Source of the DNA: Azolla caroliniana
Lineage: Eukaryota > Polypodiophyta
Direction of reading: 5' to 3'
Length of the DNA stretch: 64,000 nucleotides
Assembly (NCBI GenBank): GCA_043228905.1
Contig: JBHGNT010000002.1
Span: 15,500,001 to 15,564,000, forward strand
The first letter of the stretch is position 1, and each line of letters opens with the position of its first letter. The position numbers were made by a program, and so were the translations under genes. The notes under the pieces are model-generated. The model was given only the letters and a program-made list of their open reading frames with translations, did not search any database and had not been told where the DNA came from. This document shows positions 1 to 22,484 of the stretch, piece after piece.

Positions 1-1740
1 GCTTGTCACTTTAGGCCAACTTCCACTACAACTCCTCCATACATGGTCTTGCTTGTGTCAAACAAAATTGTTGGTTGATTCAAATTAGTGAATCTTACAA
101 TGTCATTGTGTAATAGTAAATATAGTGATTCTCTAAGGATTGTAAACTTTGAGTAGGAAAGTGGAAAGTGGAAAGTGGAAATTTGCAGCATATAGCTCAC
201 TACAATCCCCTTTTCGTAATTGTATCCACATAAAATGTGCATCTACATCCTTGTTCACAACACACACTCTAGCATGGAGCTCTTCTTTGTATGACACCAT
301 TCCACTAGTGCTTCCTAGCATGCGTGGATAAGGACACATACAGACTTCCATCTATATCCCTATACATCCCGGTGTTTTACGGCCAATGTGTTGATGGGTT
401 CTTTGCATGCAAATCCAATATCTATCCTTAGTGAGCCTATCCAATTCCAGATAGTCATGTTTAAGGCCTAATAGGGCATATATTCTGTCTGTTCTCTATA
501 ACGACCTTCCCGTTTCTATAGGCAACATGTTTTTCAACCTTTCTTTTCACTTGAATCTTTTCTTTGCAAGTGAGATCACCATATACATATTTTTTGTCAC
601 CCTTGAGTGCCCCATCTTGGATCGGAAAACTTTTCATTGTCTGTATCCATGAACCAAACGATTATAGCCATACAGCCAAGACTCATATCTACCCACCATC
701 TACATTGGAGCAATTGAAATCTTCAATTGCAGATCCTTATTCCAATGTTTCCAACATCTTTTATGGGCTTCCTTTTTCAAACAATGCAACTCCAACAACT
801 CATACATGCAATGCACGAGCTTCCAATGTGGTTTCTTCTTTTAATGTTACATTCATCACGTCTAACTTATTTGTGGGTGCTTTGATTGCATCAATCAAAG
901 GAGAATTTACCTTTACTTCAATCTAAGCATGTTCAGCACCCATGTTTGCATTTACTTCTATACATTCTCTCTTTCTATAGGGATGCACTTTTCGACTACC
1001 TCTCAAACTTTATTTAGAATTACATTAATGGCTTAGTTCATTGATATTAGTTTGACCTTACTTGATGATATTTCAGATTTTAAGTAATTTGATCAGACAA
1101 AAAAAAATCTTTAACATCTAAATACAATGGTCATACAATGTTTACAATGTGATTTCCTAAGTTCACTCTTCAAAACTTCATTAAAAAAATATGTTTTTCT
1201 ATCTCTAGTTGCATTCCTGTTTTAAGGCCATTTCTATATTATGTCTCATGAGATTAATATCATCCCATCCCTAACTAGTTGCCAAAAAAAAATCATCTTT
1301 TTCCTCTTCTTTGTCTGATGAGATTTGCATTTTGGGTATCTTGTTCATCCTTGAAGTACTACCTGGAGTGCCCCCCTCCATTTCCTTCCTTAATATCTTC
1401 GTGGTATCGTCCACGTATTTGTTCCATCTTCATGAGTATCTAGACCTCCACTTCATGAGTTGTTCATTCAGACAGTAGGTAGGGATTAACGAAGATTCGT
1501 GCAGAGATTAAGGTAGAAGTGCAGCAAAGATTCAGAGGGATTAATAAAAGGATTCAGCAGACATTGACGGGGAGGGGAGTAAGAGGATAAATGCAAAGAT
1601 TCAGCAAATATGAAAACAAAATCAACAAACATTAATACAGTTATTAATACAGTGTAATAAGATAAAAAGAGACTAAAGATAATAAAAAAAGATTCTAAAG
1701 TTAAAACATATTGTAATTTTTGTCTTTATAGCCAAGTAAT
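1..1740. other. Gene-free left edge with weak LINE similarity
   Basis: No intact gene is seen. On the minus strand around 133-520 a broken reading frame resembles the endonuclease region of a LINE, with phrases such as ARVCVVNKDVDAHFMWIQL followed by an N-F-H-F-P stretch. The rest is AT-rich. If GYRB is intact in this genome, this stretch lies inside its last visible intron, because the 3' exons of that gene were not found between 4258 and position 1. Confidence 0.35.
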
Positions 1741-1985
1741 AACCAATCATGATTTTCTTGTTGTCGCTAGGCATCATGGGGACTTCACTCCAGAGGATTG
1801 GCACAATGGTATGTTCTGTCAGTCTAGTAGGGAAACCTTCACACAACTCTATTAAAGATGTGTGCTAGCAATGGGTCCAAGATGTCTCGGGCATAGATAA
1901 AGTGCTCACCTGCCAATCCATCATAATCCTAGGCCTTCTCAAATTGTAACTGATCAAAGGCATTTCTTATATTTTGGAGTTCGTG
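1741..1985 (-). mobile_element. LINE reverse-transcriptase fragment
   Basis: Read on the minus strand, the stretch resembles the N-terminal part of a LINE reverse transcriptase: an H-T-I-V-P-I-L-like segment and an M-I-G-Y-Y-L-A-like segment, with several stops. The DNA around 1820-1935 is closely similar to the 193 bp repeat unit at 3168-4132 and to 8300-8400. It is a separate fragment from the 3' part of the next element, because its order relative to that part is wrong for one continuous copy. Confidence 0.5.
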
Positions 1986-4140
1986 TGGTTGTATTGTTGT
2001 CCTTCAGTAACTTTTCCCTATGTCTCTTGCATTTTAGCGAGAAAATTTCCCAAGCAATGTTTGTCCTCGTATTTTATTACCTTGTGTAATGATTCAAAGA
2101 CTTGTTTAAAAACGCAATGGTATATCTCTCTTATTTCATAAAAAACGCTACAATGACAAACATAGTGTTCTTCTGATTCAACTCCCTGATGACACAATTG
2201 GCAAGTTTTTCCTTCTAGAGGTATTTGTGCATATCTGCCTACCTCAATCTCTAGGTGACGTGAAGTAGTTCACATCTGCTCTATCACATTGCCCAATGCA
2301 TAGGATATACAATGGCCTGATGATGAATCCATCCTATGATGTTTGTAAAAAGTATGCTTATAGTGGGTCATCTTCCTACCAAGTGATATTTTGGGGCTGA
2401 TCCATGTTATCTTGTTTCCCAAGTTAATATCAATTCGGATCACTCTATTTTTTTCCACTTTGGTCATGTTTGGATGGCGGCAATCGAAGCTATATTGAAA
2501 CCTGGTGCATTTACACTTATGTCATGTGGATCAACCATGTCACTAATTGGAATAACGACTTGATGATTATAGGGTCTGTTCACATCTCTACCCAGATTAT
2601 ATCATGGGGCACTGATGCTTTGCTCCTTATCATGCGAGCAATCATTGAGACTAAACATCCCTATTATCTTTCCAGTTAAAACCTTTCAAGAACATTAAGG
2701 GCTGCATATCCACGAAAAGTTGGGCACAAGCAATTTCATGTAAGGGGAACCCTGTAAATGTTACTCCGAGGTATGCATAGGAGCATGTGTAGGCCACCTT
2801 TTCCTCTGCCAAGAAGAATTCTCGTTCTAATCTTGTTGCCCATGCTTGAGTGGTGTTAAATACCATCACTTTAGTTTTATCCATGTTTCATACAAAATAC
2901 TTTCAAGGCATTTCAATGTCTTTCTGGTCCCTCCGGAGATTCAGAAATCAGCACAATATCATCAGCATTAGTAATATTTGTATAGCTATACCTGCTAGGC
3001 CTACTCCCAAACCCCTGAATCTTTCTATGTAATGTGATACCTCATCTATATAGAGAGCGAAGAGAGTGGGTGATAGTTGGCATCCTTGTCTTACTCAAAT
3101 TTGCTAACCACAACAGCTGTCAAACCATTGGGAGACCATACTTTTCCTGACACGGATTCATATAATGCATAGATTCCCCATTGCATATCTATAGGGACAC
3201 AGAGGGCTTGGGCTTTTAACTGTTGCATAAGCTGAGCTCTATCCATCTAGTAGGGAAACCTTCATATAGCTCTATTAAAGGTGAGTGCTAGCAATAGGAG
3301 CAAGATGTCACTGGCATAGATAAAGTGCTTACCTACCAATCCATGATGATCCTACCAATGCATAGATTCCCCATTGCATATCTATAGGGACACAGAGGAC
3401 TTGGGCTTTTAACTGTTGCATAAGCTGAGCTCTATCCATCTAGTAGGGAAACCTTCATATAGCTCTATTAAAGGTGAGTGCTAGCAATAGGAGCAAGATG
3501 TCACTGGCATAGATAAAGTGCTTACCTACCAATCCATGATGATCCTACCAATGCATAGATTCCCCATTGCATATCTATAGGGACACAGAGGACTTGGGCT
3601 TTTAACTGTTGCATAAGCTGAGCTCTATCCATCTAGTAGGGAAACCTTCATATAGCTCTATTAAAGGTGAGTGCTAGCAATAGGAGCAAGATGTCACTGG
3701 CATAGATAAAGTGCTTACCTACCAATCCATGATGATCCTACCAATGCATAGATTCCCCATTGCATATCTATAGGGACACAGAGGGCTTGGGCTTTTAACT
3801 GTTGCATAAGCTGAGCTCTATCCATCTAGTAGGGAAACCTTCATATAGCTCTATTAAAGGTGAGTGCTAGCAATAGGAGCAAGATGTCACTGGCATAGAT
3901 AAAGTGCTTACCTACCAATCCATGATGATCCTACCAATGCATAGATTCCCCATTGCATATCTATAGGGACACAGAGGGCTTGGGCTTTTAACTGTTGCAT
4001 AAGCTGAGCTCTATCCATCTAGTAGGGAAACCTTCATATAGCTCTATTAAAGGTGAGTGCTAGCAATAGGAGCAAGATGTCACTGGCATAGATAAAGTGC
4101 TTACCTACCAATCCATGATGATCCTAGGCCTTCCCAAAAT
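1986..4140 (-). mobile_element. Degenerate LINE copy A
   Basis: A minus-strand LINE copy shares long stretches with the copy at 6290-8465. In order on the minus strand it has an RT N-terminal piece rearranged into a tandem array (4132-3168), a QGCxLSPTLFALYIDEV-like motif near 3100, the catalytic box near 2970 where the usual YADD reads NADD, then the MDKTKVMVFN segment (2884-2650). Beyond that are a large deletion and a stop-rich C-terminal part. It cannot encode an active enzyme. The copy starts about 120 bp beyond the donor site of the last visible GYRB exon, so it probably sits in a GYRB intron in the same orientation as the gene. Confidence 0.7.
3168..4132. repeat. 193 bp tandem array, five copies, LINE-derived
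   Basis: Five head-to-tail copies start at 3168, 3361, 3554, 3747 and 3940, with an exact 193 bp period. I see one recurring difference (GAGGGC or GAGGAC), so the array is very young or homogenised. Read on the minus strand, each unit joins a LINE piece upstream of the RT catalytic core (the LLLLLA...F region) directly to one downstream of motif A (the AQLMQQL...MQWGIYAL region), so the core between them is deleted. Because 193 is not a multiple of three, the array is not coding. Similar flanks at 1820-1935 show the parent sequence. Confidence 0.95.
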
Positions 4141-4146
4141 CAATGG

Positions 4147-4169
4147 CAGAGAGAGAGAGAGAGAGAGAT
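4147..4169. repeat. (GA)n microsatellite
   Basis: A pure GA run of about eleven repeats lies between the LINE-derived array and GYRB exon 15. Confidence 0.9.
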
Positions 4170-4258
4170 CAATACAATTCAAAACATAGAATATAAGCTC
4201 TTACAAATATTACAAGAGAAGGCAAAGATGAGGAACAAATATTGAAGGTAGAAATGAC

Positions 4259-15448
<11,190 letters not shown>

Positions 15449-15971
15449 GGCCAAAAAGAAGGGGAGAAATGGTGGTGTGTTTGTTTGTTCTTCTTCGTCA
15501 GGGAATATGTATGGTGATTTTAAAATGCTTGCGCCTATGTATGTACATATGTGCTTATTATTAAAGGCTTTTTGCTATTTCCAGAAATGCCCTTCCCTCT
15601 CGATAAATGCAAGTTCAGTTCAGACGCCGTTTATTATCTTATCTATCTATCTAGTCGTCGAGTTGTGATTATTGTTCGTTTTTGTTTTTGTTATGAAGGG
15701 AATTATGGAAGGAACCCCAAAAGAGAGAAATAAAATGAGGGGGGGAGGTGGAATGATCGAATGATTATATAAATTGCTCATTCGGAGGTGTTTGCTAAAT
15801 TAAACGATTAGAACTCGTGCACACTTTAGGGATATAAATAAACAAAAGCATTGAGGGGGAGGTTTTTGATCCCATTTACGTTTTAGCTATGAAATATAAT
15901 TTTACATAACCTTTGATCTCGGGAAATCACAAAGATACCAATGTATGAAATCAAATGCAATTAATGATGTA

Positions 15972-17379
15972 CAGTAGACATTCGGTTAAGTGTGTGCCCA
16001 CTTAAATGTGCCATTCTATTAAGTGCGCTTTGTATAGAAGTCAAAATAGAGATCATAAAAATTTCATTGTTTCATGATGAAATTACATAAAACCAAATTG
16101 AAACTATATTCTAAACATTCAAAAAACAACAAAATGATCAACATTCAATAAAATTGATGTTGTGAACCACAAAATGAATTGAACTTAGATCTTGCATTCC
16201 TACCATTGCACAAGTTGGGTGAGGGTTAATGAAGCGAAAACTATCGATTGGTTAATCAATTAATAGCTCATTATGTGGACTTATATTAGGGGAAAGCTAT
16301 TAATTGATTAATTGCTCATTATGTGAGCTCACATAAAGGAAAAACTATTAATCGATTAATAGCTCATTATGTGGACTCACATTAGGGAAAGCCATTAATC
16401 GATCAATAGCTCATTATGTGGACTTACATTAGGGGAAAGCTATTAATTGATTAATAGCTCATTATGTGGATTCACATTAGGGGAAAGCTATTAATCGATT
16501 AATAGCTCATTATGTGGACTCACATTAGGGGAAAGTTATTAATTGATTAATAGCTCATTATGTGGATTCACATTAGGGGAAAGCTATTAATCGATTAATA
16601 GTTTTTCTTTTATGTGAGTTCACAGAAAGGAAAAACTATTAATCAATTAATAGCTCATTATGTGGACTCACATGAAAGGAAATCTATTAATCGATTAATA
16701 GCTAGTTATGTGGACTTACATAAAGGAAAAACTATTAATCAATTAAAAGCGCATTATGTGGACTCACATTAGGGGAAAGCTATTAATTGATTGATAGTTT
16801 TTCTTTTATGTGAACTATTAATCGATTAATAGCTCATTATGTGGACTCACATGAAGGGAAAGCTATTAATCGATTAATAGCTCGTTATGTGGACTCACAT
16901 AAAAGAAAAACTATTAATCGATTGATAGCTCCCTACTCTTAGGTATTTTTGTAGCACTATCTCAACCAAGTATGTGGATTGTTTCTCCTAAACCACATGC
17001 CACAATTCAAACTAACGACATCACGCACAATCTCTAAACAATTACCATCTAAAATATGTAGAGAATCAGGCCATCTAAACTATCCACAAGACCTCCCTTC
17101 TCTTCAGAATCTTTCTCTCGTATTTATAGCATAGACACAAAAAAATAGACATCAGAAAGAAACGTGGTGAGTGACATGGATTGCAGCAGCGTGGGAGCGA
17201 TTACAGCAGCAAGGAGGGCCTCAACGATGGCTGTTGGGGTTGGGTTTCCTCAAAATTAGAACAAGAAAGAAAAAATTGGGTTTTTTTTATTATTACTAAA
17301 AAAGCCCTAAATGCGCAGCTCGGTTAAGTGCGCACATTTCCCTTGCGTTCAAAGTGCGCACTTAACCGAATGTCTACTG
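15972..17379. mobile_element. Non-autonomous pogo/Tc1-like DNA transposon
   Basis: The left end, CAGTAGACATTCGGTTAAGT from 15972, is matched exactly by the reverse complement of the right end finishing at 17379. TA flanks both sides (15970-15971 and 17380-17381). CAGT-starting ends with a TTAAGTGCGC-like body and TA target duplications are typical of pogo-group Tc1/mariner elements. A further inverted copy of the GGTTAAGTGCGCAC motif lies just inside the right end near 17322. No transposase frame is present. The centre carries a 48 bp minisatellite. The length of about 1.4 kb is larger than a usual MITE. Confidence 0.8.
16225..16935. repeat. 48 bp palindromic minisatellite
   Basis: About fourteen units of roughly 48 bp follow the scheme AGCTCATTATGTGGACTCAC, ATTAGGGGAAAG, CTATTAATCGATTAAT. 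Each unit contains the perfect or near-perfect 18 bp palindrome CTATTAATCGATTAATAG. Some units run inverted (TTTTTCTTTTATGTGARTTCAC), so the array can fold on itself at several scales. It lies wholly inside the pogo-like element. Confidence 0.9.
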
Positions 17380-17381
17380 TA

Positions 17382-18100
17382 ACAATATAATTCATAGGTC
17401 AATCTTTGTTTATGACTTGTATAGTCATAAAAAGCATGAATTTGTATATGTTGATCCCACTGTGGATTCGGGTAAACTCTGATGTATGTATTCTATTTGC
17501 TAGCTAATGTGAAATAGTGTTTTTGGAAAAGAAAATAACCCATAAATTTTATCAAACACAAATAAGCTTCATGAGTCATGATTACTTAAAGAATATAAAT
17601 TTAATGTCCAATGTCCACCCAAATGGCAAGTTGAAATAACTCTGGTTATTGATAGCAATTTGCTAGGGCTCCATCTTATCCAATGTGGAATGATCATCCA
17701 CTAGATTCCATGCTTGTCCTAGCTCAACAAGGAGTCAATTGCCCCACATTCCATGTACAATGAAGTTATCGCACATCAACATTCTTTGTATATCCTCACA
17801 TGGGATGGGGGTTCTCTCATTGCAAAACACTCTTAATTGCAATGGCCATCAACAATCTTTTGAACATTGATAGCAACTTATCAACTCGACACAACCGCAA
17901 ATCATGAAAATGATCCATAGGAGGGAGGGGCTAGGTGGGTGGGTCATATGATTGCCGAGGAACAATAGTAAACTTGATCTTTCTTTCTTTTTTGTATTGT
18001 AATTAGCTTACCCTAGTGGTAAGTCATCATTACATATTGTATTGTTCAATAAAACCCAAATTTCTCATCTCCCTACTACACCATATATATATATAAATCT
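17382..18100. other. Intergenic, nothing recognised
   Basis: AT-rich sequence with stops in all frames. I see no gene, repeat or RNA in it. Confidence 0.5.
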
Positions 18101-18133
18101 CCTATTTCAAGAAAATAGATGGATGCCACTATG

Positions 18134-18203
18134 GGATGTAGGGGTTGAACCCACGACCTCCGATATGCAATGAGCAACTGAGCTATACATCCATCCAAGC
18201 TCT
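18134..18203 (-). ncRNA. tRNA-derived sequence (SINE head or tRNA pseudogene)
   Basis: On the minus strand GGATGTA (18192-18186) and TACATCC (18140-18134) form a seven-pair acceptor stem. An A-box-like TAGCTCAGTTG (near 18186-18176) and a B-box-like GGGTTCAACCCC (near 18152-18141) lie between them. The body is only 59 nt, and the anticodon and T arms are too short for a working tRNA. A tRNA-derived SINE or a decayed tRNA copy is therefore more likely. No target duplication was found. Confidence 0.6.
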
Positions 18204-18289
18204 TTTAGAATCCAAATACATATATATGAAATAGAGGAGAAAAGGCGAAGTGAAATCACGACCGTCCCATCTAGCATGTATGTATATGG

Positions 18290-18302
18290 ATACAGTATGT
18301 AC

Positions 18303-18335
<33 letters not shown>

Positions 18336-18380
18336 CATACATACATTATATAGTATGTATGTACATATATATATATACGT
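18290..18380. repeat. (TA)n/(TATG)n microsatellite
   Basis: Alternating AT runs and ATGT/ATAC tetranucleotides lie about 120 bp upstream of the next gene, in its probable promoter or 5' UTR region. Short reading frames here are low-complexity artefacts. Confidence 0.85.
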
Positions 18381-18497
18381 CGATGGTGAAAGAGGGTGGG
18401 GTGTGTGGGTCAAGCCTAGGGTTTTAGAGGGAAAGCAAATTGCTGTGACAGAGTAAGAAACAAGAGGGAACGAGTGAGAGAGAGAGGAGAAGAGAAG

Positions 18498-19043
18498 ATG
18501 AAGCCTGCAGCGAGGATACTGCGCCCAGCCTCCTCCCTTGTAGCTCGAAGATTATCTGCAACCGAATTTAGCCTCACCTCTGCACAGAACAACAACATGG
18601 CTACGGGGTTGAATACAAGAACTCTCATGCCAGCTCATATTTGGCGATGGTACAGGAGAGAACCGATCTCTCAAGCGCAGGTCCAAGCGGAGATGGAAGA
18701 AGAAGCCAAGAACATCGATCTCGCGCCTCACAAGCTTCTACAGAAAGGAGATGCAGGGACACAGCAAGCGATTATACAGGATGTGATCCCAGTTGGCTAC
18801 TTCTGCAAGATGCCGAGTGGGAAGCAAGCGTATCTTCCCGCACAAGATTTAGGGTTTACGGGAGGCTTGGCCATCCTCGAGAGGTTGTTCAAGGTGGGTC
18901 AAGAAATCACTGTCCGTGTTGCATCGATTGGTGGCGGTGGGCGAGAGATACTGTCCATCAAAAAACCCGAGTTCGCGCCCCCCGAGAGGAAGTTCTCAGT
19001 TAGTGCGAGTACTGCAAGCAGAGCTCAGGGGTCTAGGTATTGA
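18498..19043 (+). CDS. Small organelle-targeted S1/OB-fold-like protein
   Basis: Single-exon frame of 181 residues. ATG at 18498 is chosen as the first ATG in frame; the frame continues upstream only through GTG. Residues 1 to about 60 are rich in Arg, Ser, Ala and Thr and nearly lack acids, as in a mitochondrial or plastid presequence. A short helical, acidic segment follows (QVQAEMEEEAKNIDL, about 70-84). Residues about 95-165 look like an S1-type OB fold: a strand ending in PVGYFCKMPSG, a YLPAQDLGF turn, then LFKVGQEITVRVASIGGGG and a closing ILSIKK strand, the order seen in S1 RNA-binding domains. It probably binds RNA in an organelle. I do not recognise the exact orthologue, and the S1 assignment rests on pattern, not a search. 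The neighbours are transposons, so no context helps. Confidence 0.75.
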   Translation: MKPAARILRPASSLVARRLSATEFSLTSAQNNNMATGLNTRTLMPAHIWRWYRREPISQAQVQAEMEEEAKNIDLAPHKLLQKGDAGTQQAIIQDVIPVGYFCKMPSGKQAYLPAQDLGFTGGLAILERLFKVGQEITVRVASIGGGGREILSIKKPEFAPPERKFSVSASTASRAQGSRY

Positions 19044-19233
19044 CCATGGATTTGCTTTAGGATTTTGTGTTTGTGGTGTTTGATCAAAGGTTTATTTATT
19101 GGATGTTGTTATGCTCCTTTGGTTATGATAGTTATCACAAGACACTGTGTATGCGGGGAGTTTAATTGCATATAAGTAGTAGAAGAACTTTGCTGCATTG
19201 CTCAAAATACTTCTCTTTCTCCTGGTTATGTAT

Positions 19234-19239
19234 AATAAA
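19234..19239 (+). terminator. Likely polyadenylation signal
   Basis: AATAAA lies about 190 bp after the stop codon of the S1-like gene, followed by a T-rich stretch. The position suits the 3' end of that transcript. Confidence 0.5.
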
Positions 19240-19249
19240 GATTTCACAT

Positions 19250-20160
19250 TCTGTTATTGTATCTGTCTTGGTATTTAGAGTTTGTTAATGAACTTGTGAA
19301 GATTTTTTCATGAATAGCCAATTCCTTGTGGTTATCATAAGGTTTCTGGGAAAGAAAATGCAAGCATATAAATAGAATAAATGACATGTGTTATATCGTT
19401 AGTGTTAAAGGCCTTTATGCTGAATGCCTTTAATGGTGTGGCAACTATAGGTTTTCAGTGCATTTGGTAATGTTTGGTCAGGGGTTGGATGTAAAGTATT
19501 GCCTTGTGGTTAATTAAGCATATCTATGATGTTATAGTTCAAGAAAACTGACTATACAGGATTATGTCTTTTTATTGGTTAAATGCTTATGGCAAGTGTA
19601 TCCAGTGCATTATTGCTTTCTATGGTAAGGTTGTAGGTTTTTGTTATTTGGATAAAGATTTTAGTTTGTTAGTCACAACTAAAAAGTCTTAAAATCCAAT
19701 TAAGGTATACTGAAAACGTGGGATTTATATGTTATCTATTTGTTATTGTATACATAAAACATCCATATGCTATAAGCATTGTGAGTGGCAGGCTCAATTG
19801 ATGGGTCATAGATGGATGTGTTTTTTGTACTAATTCTTTCATGCATTTCAAGAATTTTGGCATTGCTTTTTAAAGTTGTGTGTCTCTTATATTAATGATT
19901 GCATGCATTGCATGAAGTTTGCCATTAAAATTTAAAGCTGTGTCGCGTCTTTTGAATATGCTTCATGAAACCCTTTAAAAAAATTATAAAGCAAGAGTTG
20001 AAATAAATCATTGCACGTGAGTAGAATGCTTCTCAAAGTGTTGCTTCATCCATCAGTAGAGTTTTCTTTTTATATTGGTGAATGTTTTATAGCATACCAT
20101 TATCATATTATACTATTGTTTACTAATGTTTGGGTCTTGACCTGTTTTCTCCCATTATCT
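19250..20160. other. Intergenic, nothing recognised
   Basis: AT-rich, T-biased sequence downstream of the S1-like gene. Short frames are present, but none resembles a known protein. Confidence 0.5.
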
Positions 20161-20163
20161 GGG

Positions 20164-20700
20164 GAGCTTGGGAATCTATGTTTTATTCTAAATCAAGTGT
20201 TTGACCCACTTGTATGGTTTCATGTAAGTTGAGCAAATCCTACAACGAGATTGTTTTGATCATGTGGACATAACCATTTAGTGAGGACATTCAAGAGCTT
20301 GGGCCTCTATGTTTGATTCTAAATGCAAGTGTTTCGCCCGCATGTATGGTTTCATGTACGTTCGAGCAAATCCTTTGACTAGATTGCGTTGATCATGTGT
20401 ACATAACCATTTAGTTAGGACATTCAAGAGCTTGGGCCTCTATGCTTGATTCTAAATGCAAGTGTTTGAGTCGCTTGTATGGTCTCATGTAGTTTGGATC
20501 AAATTGTACAACTAGATAGTTTTGATTATGTGGACATAACCATTTAGTTAGGACATTCAAGAGCTTGGGCCTCTATGTCTACTTTTGATTCTAAATGTGA
20601 GTGCTCAACCCACTTGTATAGTTTCATGTAAGATCGAGCAAATCCAACAACTAGATTGTGTTGATCGTGTGGACATAACCATTTAGTTAGGACATTCAAT
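20164..20700. repeat. 133 bp tandem repeat, about four copies
   Basis: The landmark GAGCTTGGGCCTCTATG (first copy GAGCTTGGGAATCTATG) occurs at 20164, 20295, 20428 and 20561, giving a period of 131-133 bp. Each unit continues through GATTCTAAATGCAAGTGTTT, ...TATGGTTTCATGTA... and ...GGACATAACCATTTAGTTAG. Divergence between units is much greater than in the 193 bp array, so this one is older. Confidence 0.85.
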
Positions 20701-21059
20701 AACATTCAGGTCAGGGCCAATTCCACATTGTGTCATTACAATGTTTAGTTGTTATTGACAAGCTTTGTGGACGGTTAACATCAATCACACTTCACTTATC
20801 CTAAACAAGCTTTACTCTTACATTTTGGTATAATGCCTTGCCTTTGACAACATTTGATAATGCTTTCCACATCTTCCCCCAACCCAGTCCTTTCATGAAA
20901 TTTCTCTCACCATCATAGTGTACAATCTAAAATTTGGCGATCATTAGTAAATCTCTTTAACATCAAGCTCCACTACTTAAAATTTCACGTATATTTTGTT
21001 AAAATGTTATATTCTTGTTATGTTTGAACTTCAAATGCAAAAATAATCTTTCTCTCTCT

Positions 21060-21990
21060 CTCTCTTAGTGAATGGAGATTGGACTCCGATCATTGGGCTT
21101 TATGTATTGACCTCAAATGTATGAATAGGTATGATTTCGAGAAGGCCATTGAAGATAATAAACAATCACATTTGGGCATGAACATTAAACAAGCACACAA
21201 GTATTCCAAGTTGGTTGATGATATGTTACAAATGATAAAGATACAATATTTTCTCATGCACAAACAAATGTTTTTTTGTCCTAGCACACATATTGGAAAC
21301 ACATAAAGGAATGTAGTTCAAATAAAGAATGATATTAAGCTCAAAAGTGCTTTATGATTTTGGATGTAGTTAAGGATAAAGAAAATTATCAAATGCGTTT
21401 GCATGAATACAAAAGCCTCATTCAAAGAAAGAGAAAATATGGGAAGTTACTTAACAATTTCTTCAAACACAAAAAAACGACATGCATGTATTTAATTCTA
21501 GGGGAATCTAAAGAGAAAATGTATTGAAGAAGTTTCCATCGGGAATGTAGTCATAATGCTTTTGTTGTACACGAATGGTCTTATGTTTTTGTCAAACACT
21601 TTACTAGATCTGCAAAAGCTTATGAGAACATTGGAAGAAATTTGCATGCATATTAAATTAAGTGTCAACAACTCTAAAACAAAGATTATGCATGTGAAGA
21701 GTCAAAAGAAAGATAAACCACGAATTATGTACAATAATGAGCACTTAAATGTATGGAAAACTTCAAACTTGAAGTTCTTTGCTGCTTAGAGGTAGGAAAG
21801 AGAGCATATCATGCATTTGAGAACACATTCAATCATGGAGAAAATAAGTGTTGAGTCCTCAAGAAATACATTTTTGACACTTAGATGACACTAATGCTTC
21901 TCTATGAGGTGGAAGTACGACGGGTTAGCATCCCAAATCTACTTGGAAAGAGTTTGAAAATGATCAAAATAAAATTTTACAACATTGTCA
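21060..21990 (+). pseudogene. LINE reverse-transcriptase fragment
   Basis: Broken plus-strand frames carry recognisable LINE features. At 21556-21789 the catalytic box reads LLYTNGLMFLS where L(L/V)YADD is expected, followed by the usual LEEICMHIKLSVNNSKTKIM segment. Downstream, YHAFEN- and FDT-MTLMLLYEVEV-like phrases match the later RT/thumb region. Frameshifts and stops are frequent and both catalytic aspartates are lost. This family is distinct from LINE copies A and B. Confidence 0.65.
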
Positions 21991-22484
21991 CGATTATGCA
22001 CGTGCGTGTGCCACTCGAGCAGAACCACATGGTCTTCAACCACGGAGTCGAAAGGATGGAAGGTACATTGAAGATTTGCCCTTGTCAAAGAAAGCCTCTA
22101 GTCGAACATTGGCTCCCCCTTAAACCACAAAAATAGTTTCAAAGAAAGGGAATAATAATCCTTCGTTCACACGACGGACTATCAAAGGATTGAACTTTGC
22201 ACCCCTACAAACCTATTGACTAGCAGAAACAACTATGCTATTCTCTTTTATTTGTTTAGATCTTCAATCTTTTTAGAATTCTTGATACCCTTCACTCTAT
22301 TGCATGTTCTCCCTCAACTTGTGAGTGCTTAAAATCGACGCAAAAAGAAGCCCAGATGGATTATTATACAATAATCTTTTGTTTGTAAAATGCGGAAGAA
22401 GCGGCTGGTGGAAAAAATTGGTTGGAGTACTTGGACAAAGGATTCATTGTATATACATGTAGATGTGTGATGTGAGTGGACCAG

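Noticed and set aside
3168-4132. CRISPR-like array
   Set aside because: Units are contiguous 193 bp repeats without spacers, are LINE-derived, and lie in a plant genome.
18134-18192. Functional tRNA gene
   Set aside because: The anticodon and T arms are too short to form the cloverleaf.
18107-18456. Tyr/Ile/His-rich frames on both strands
   Set aside because: They are translations of TA/TG microsatellites.
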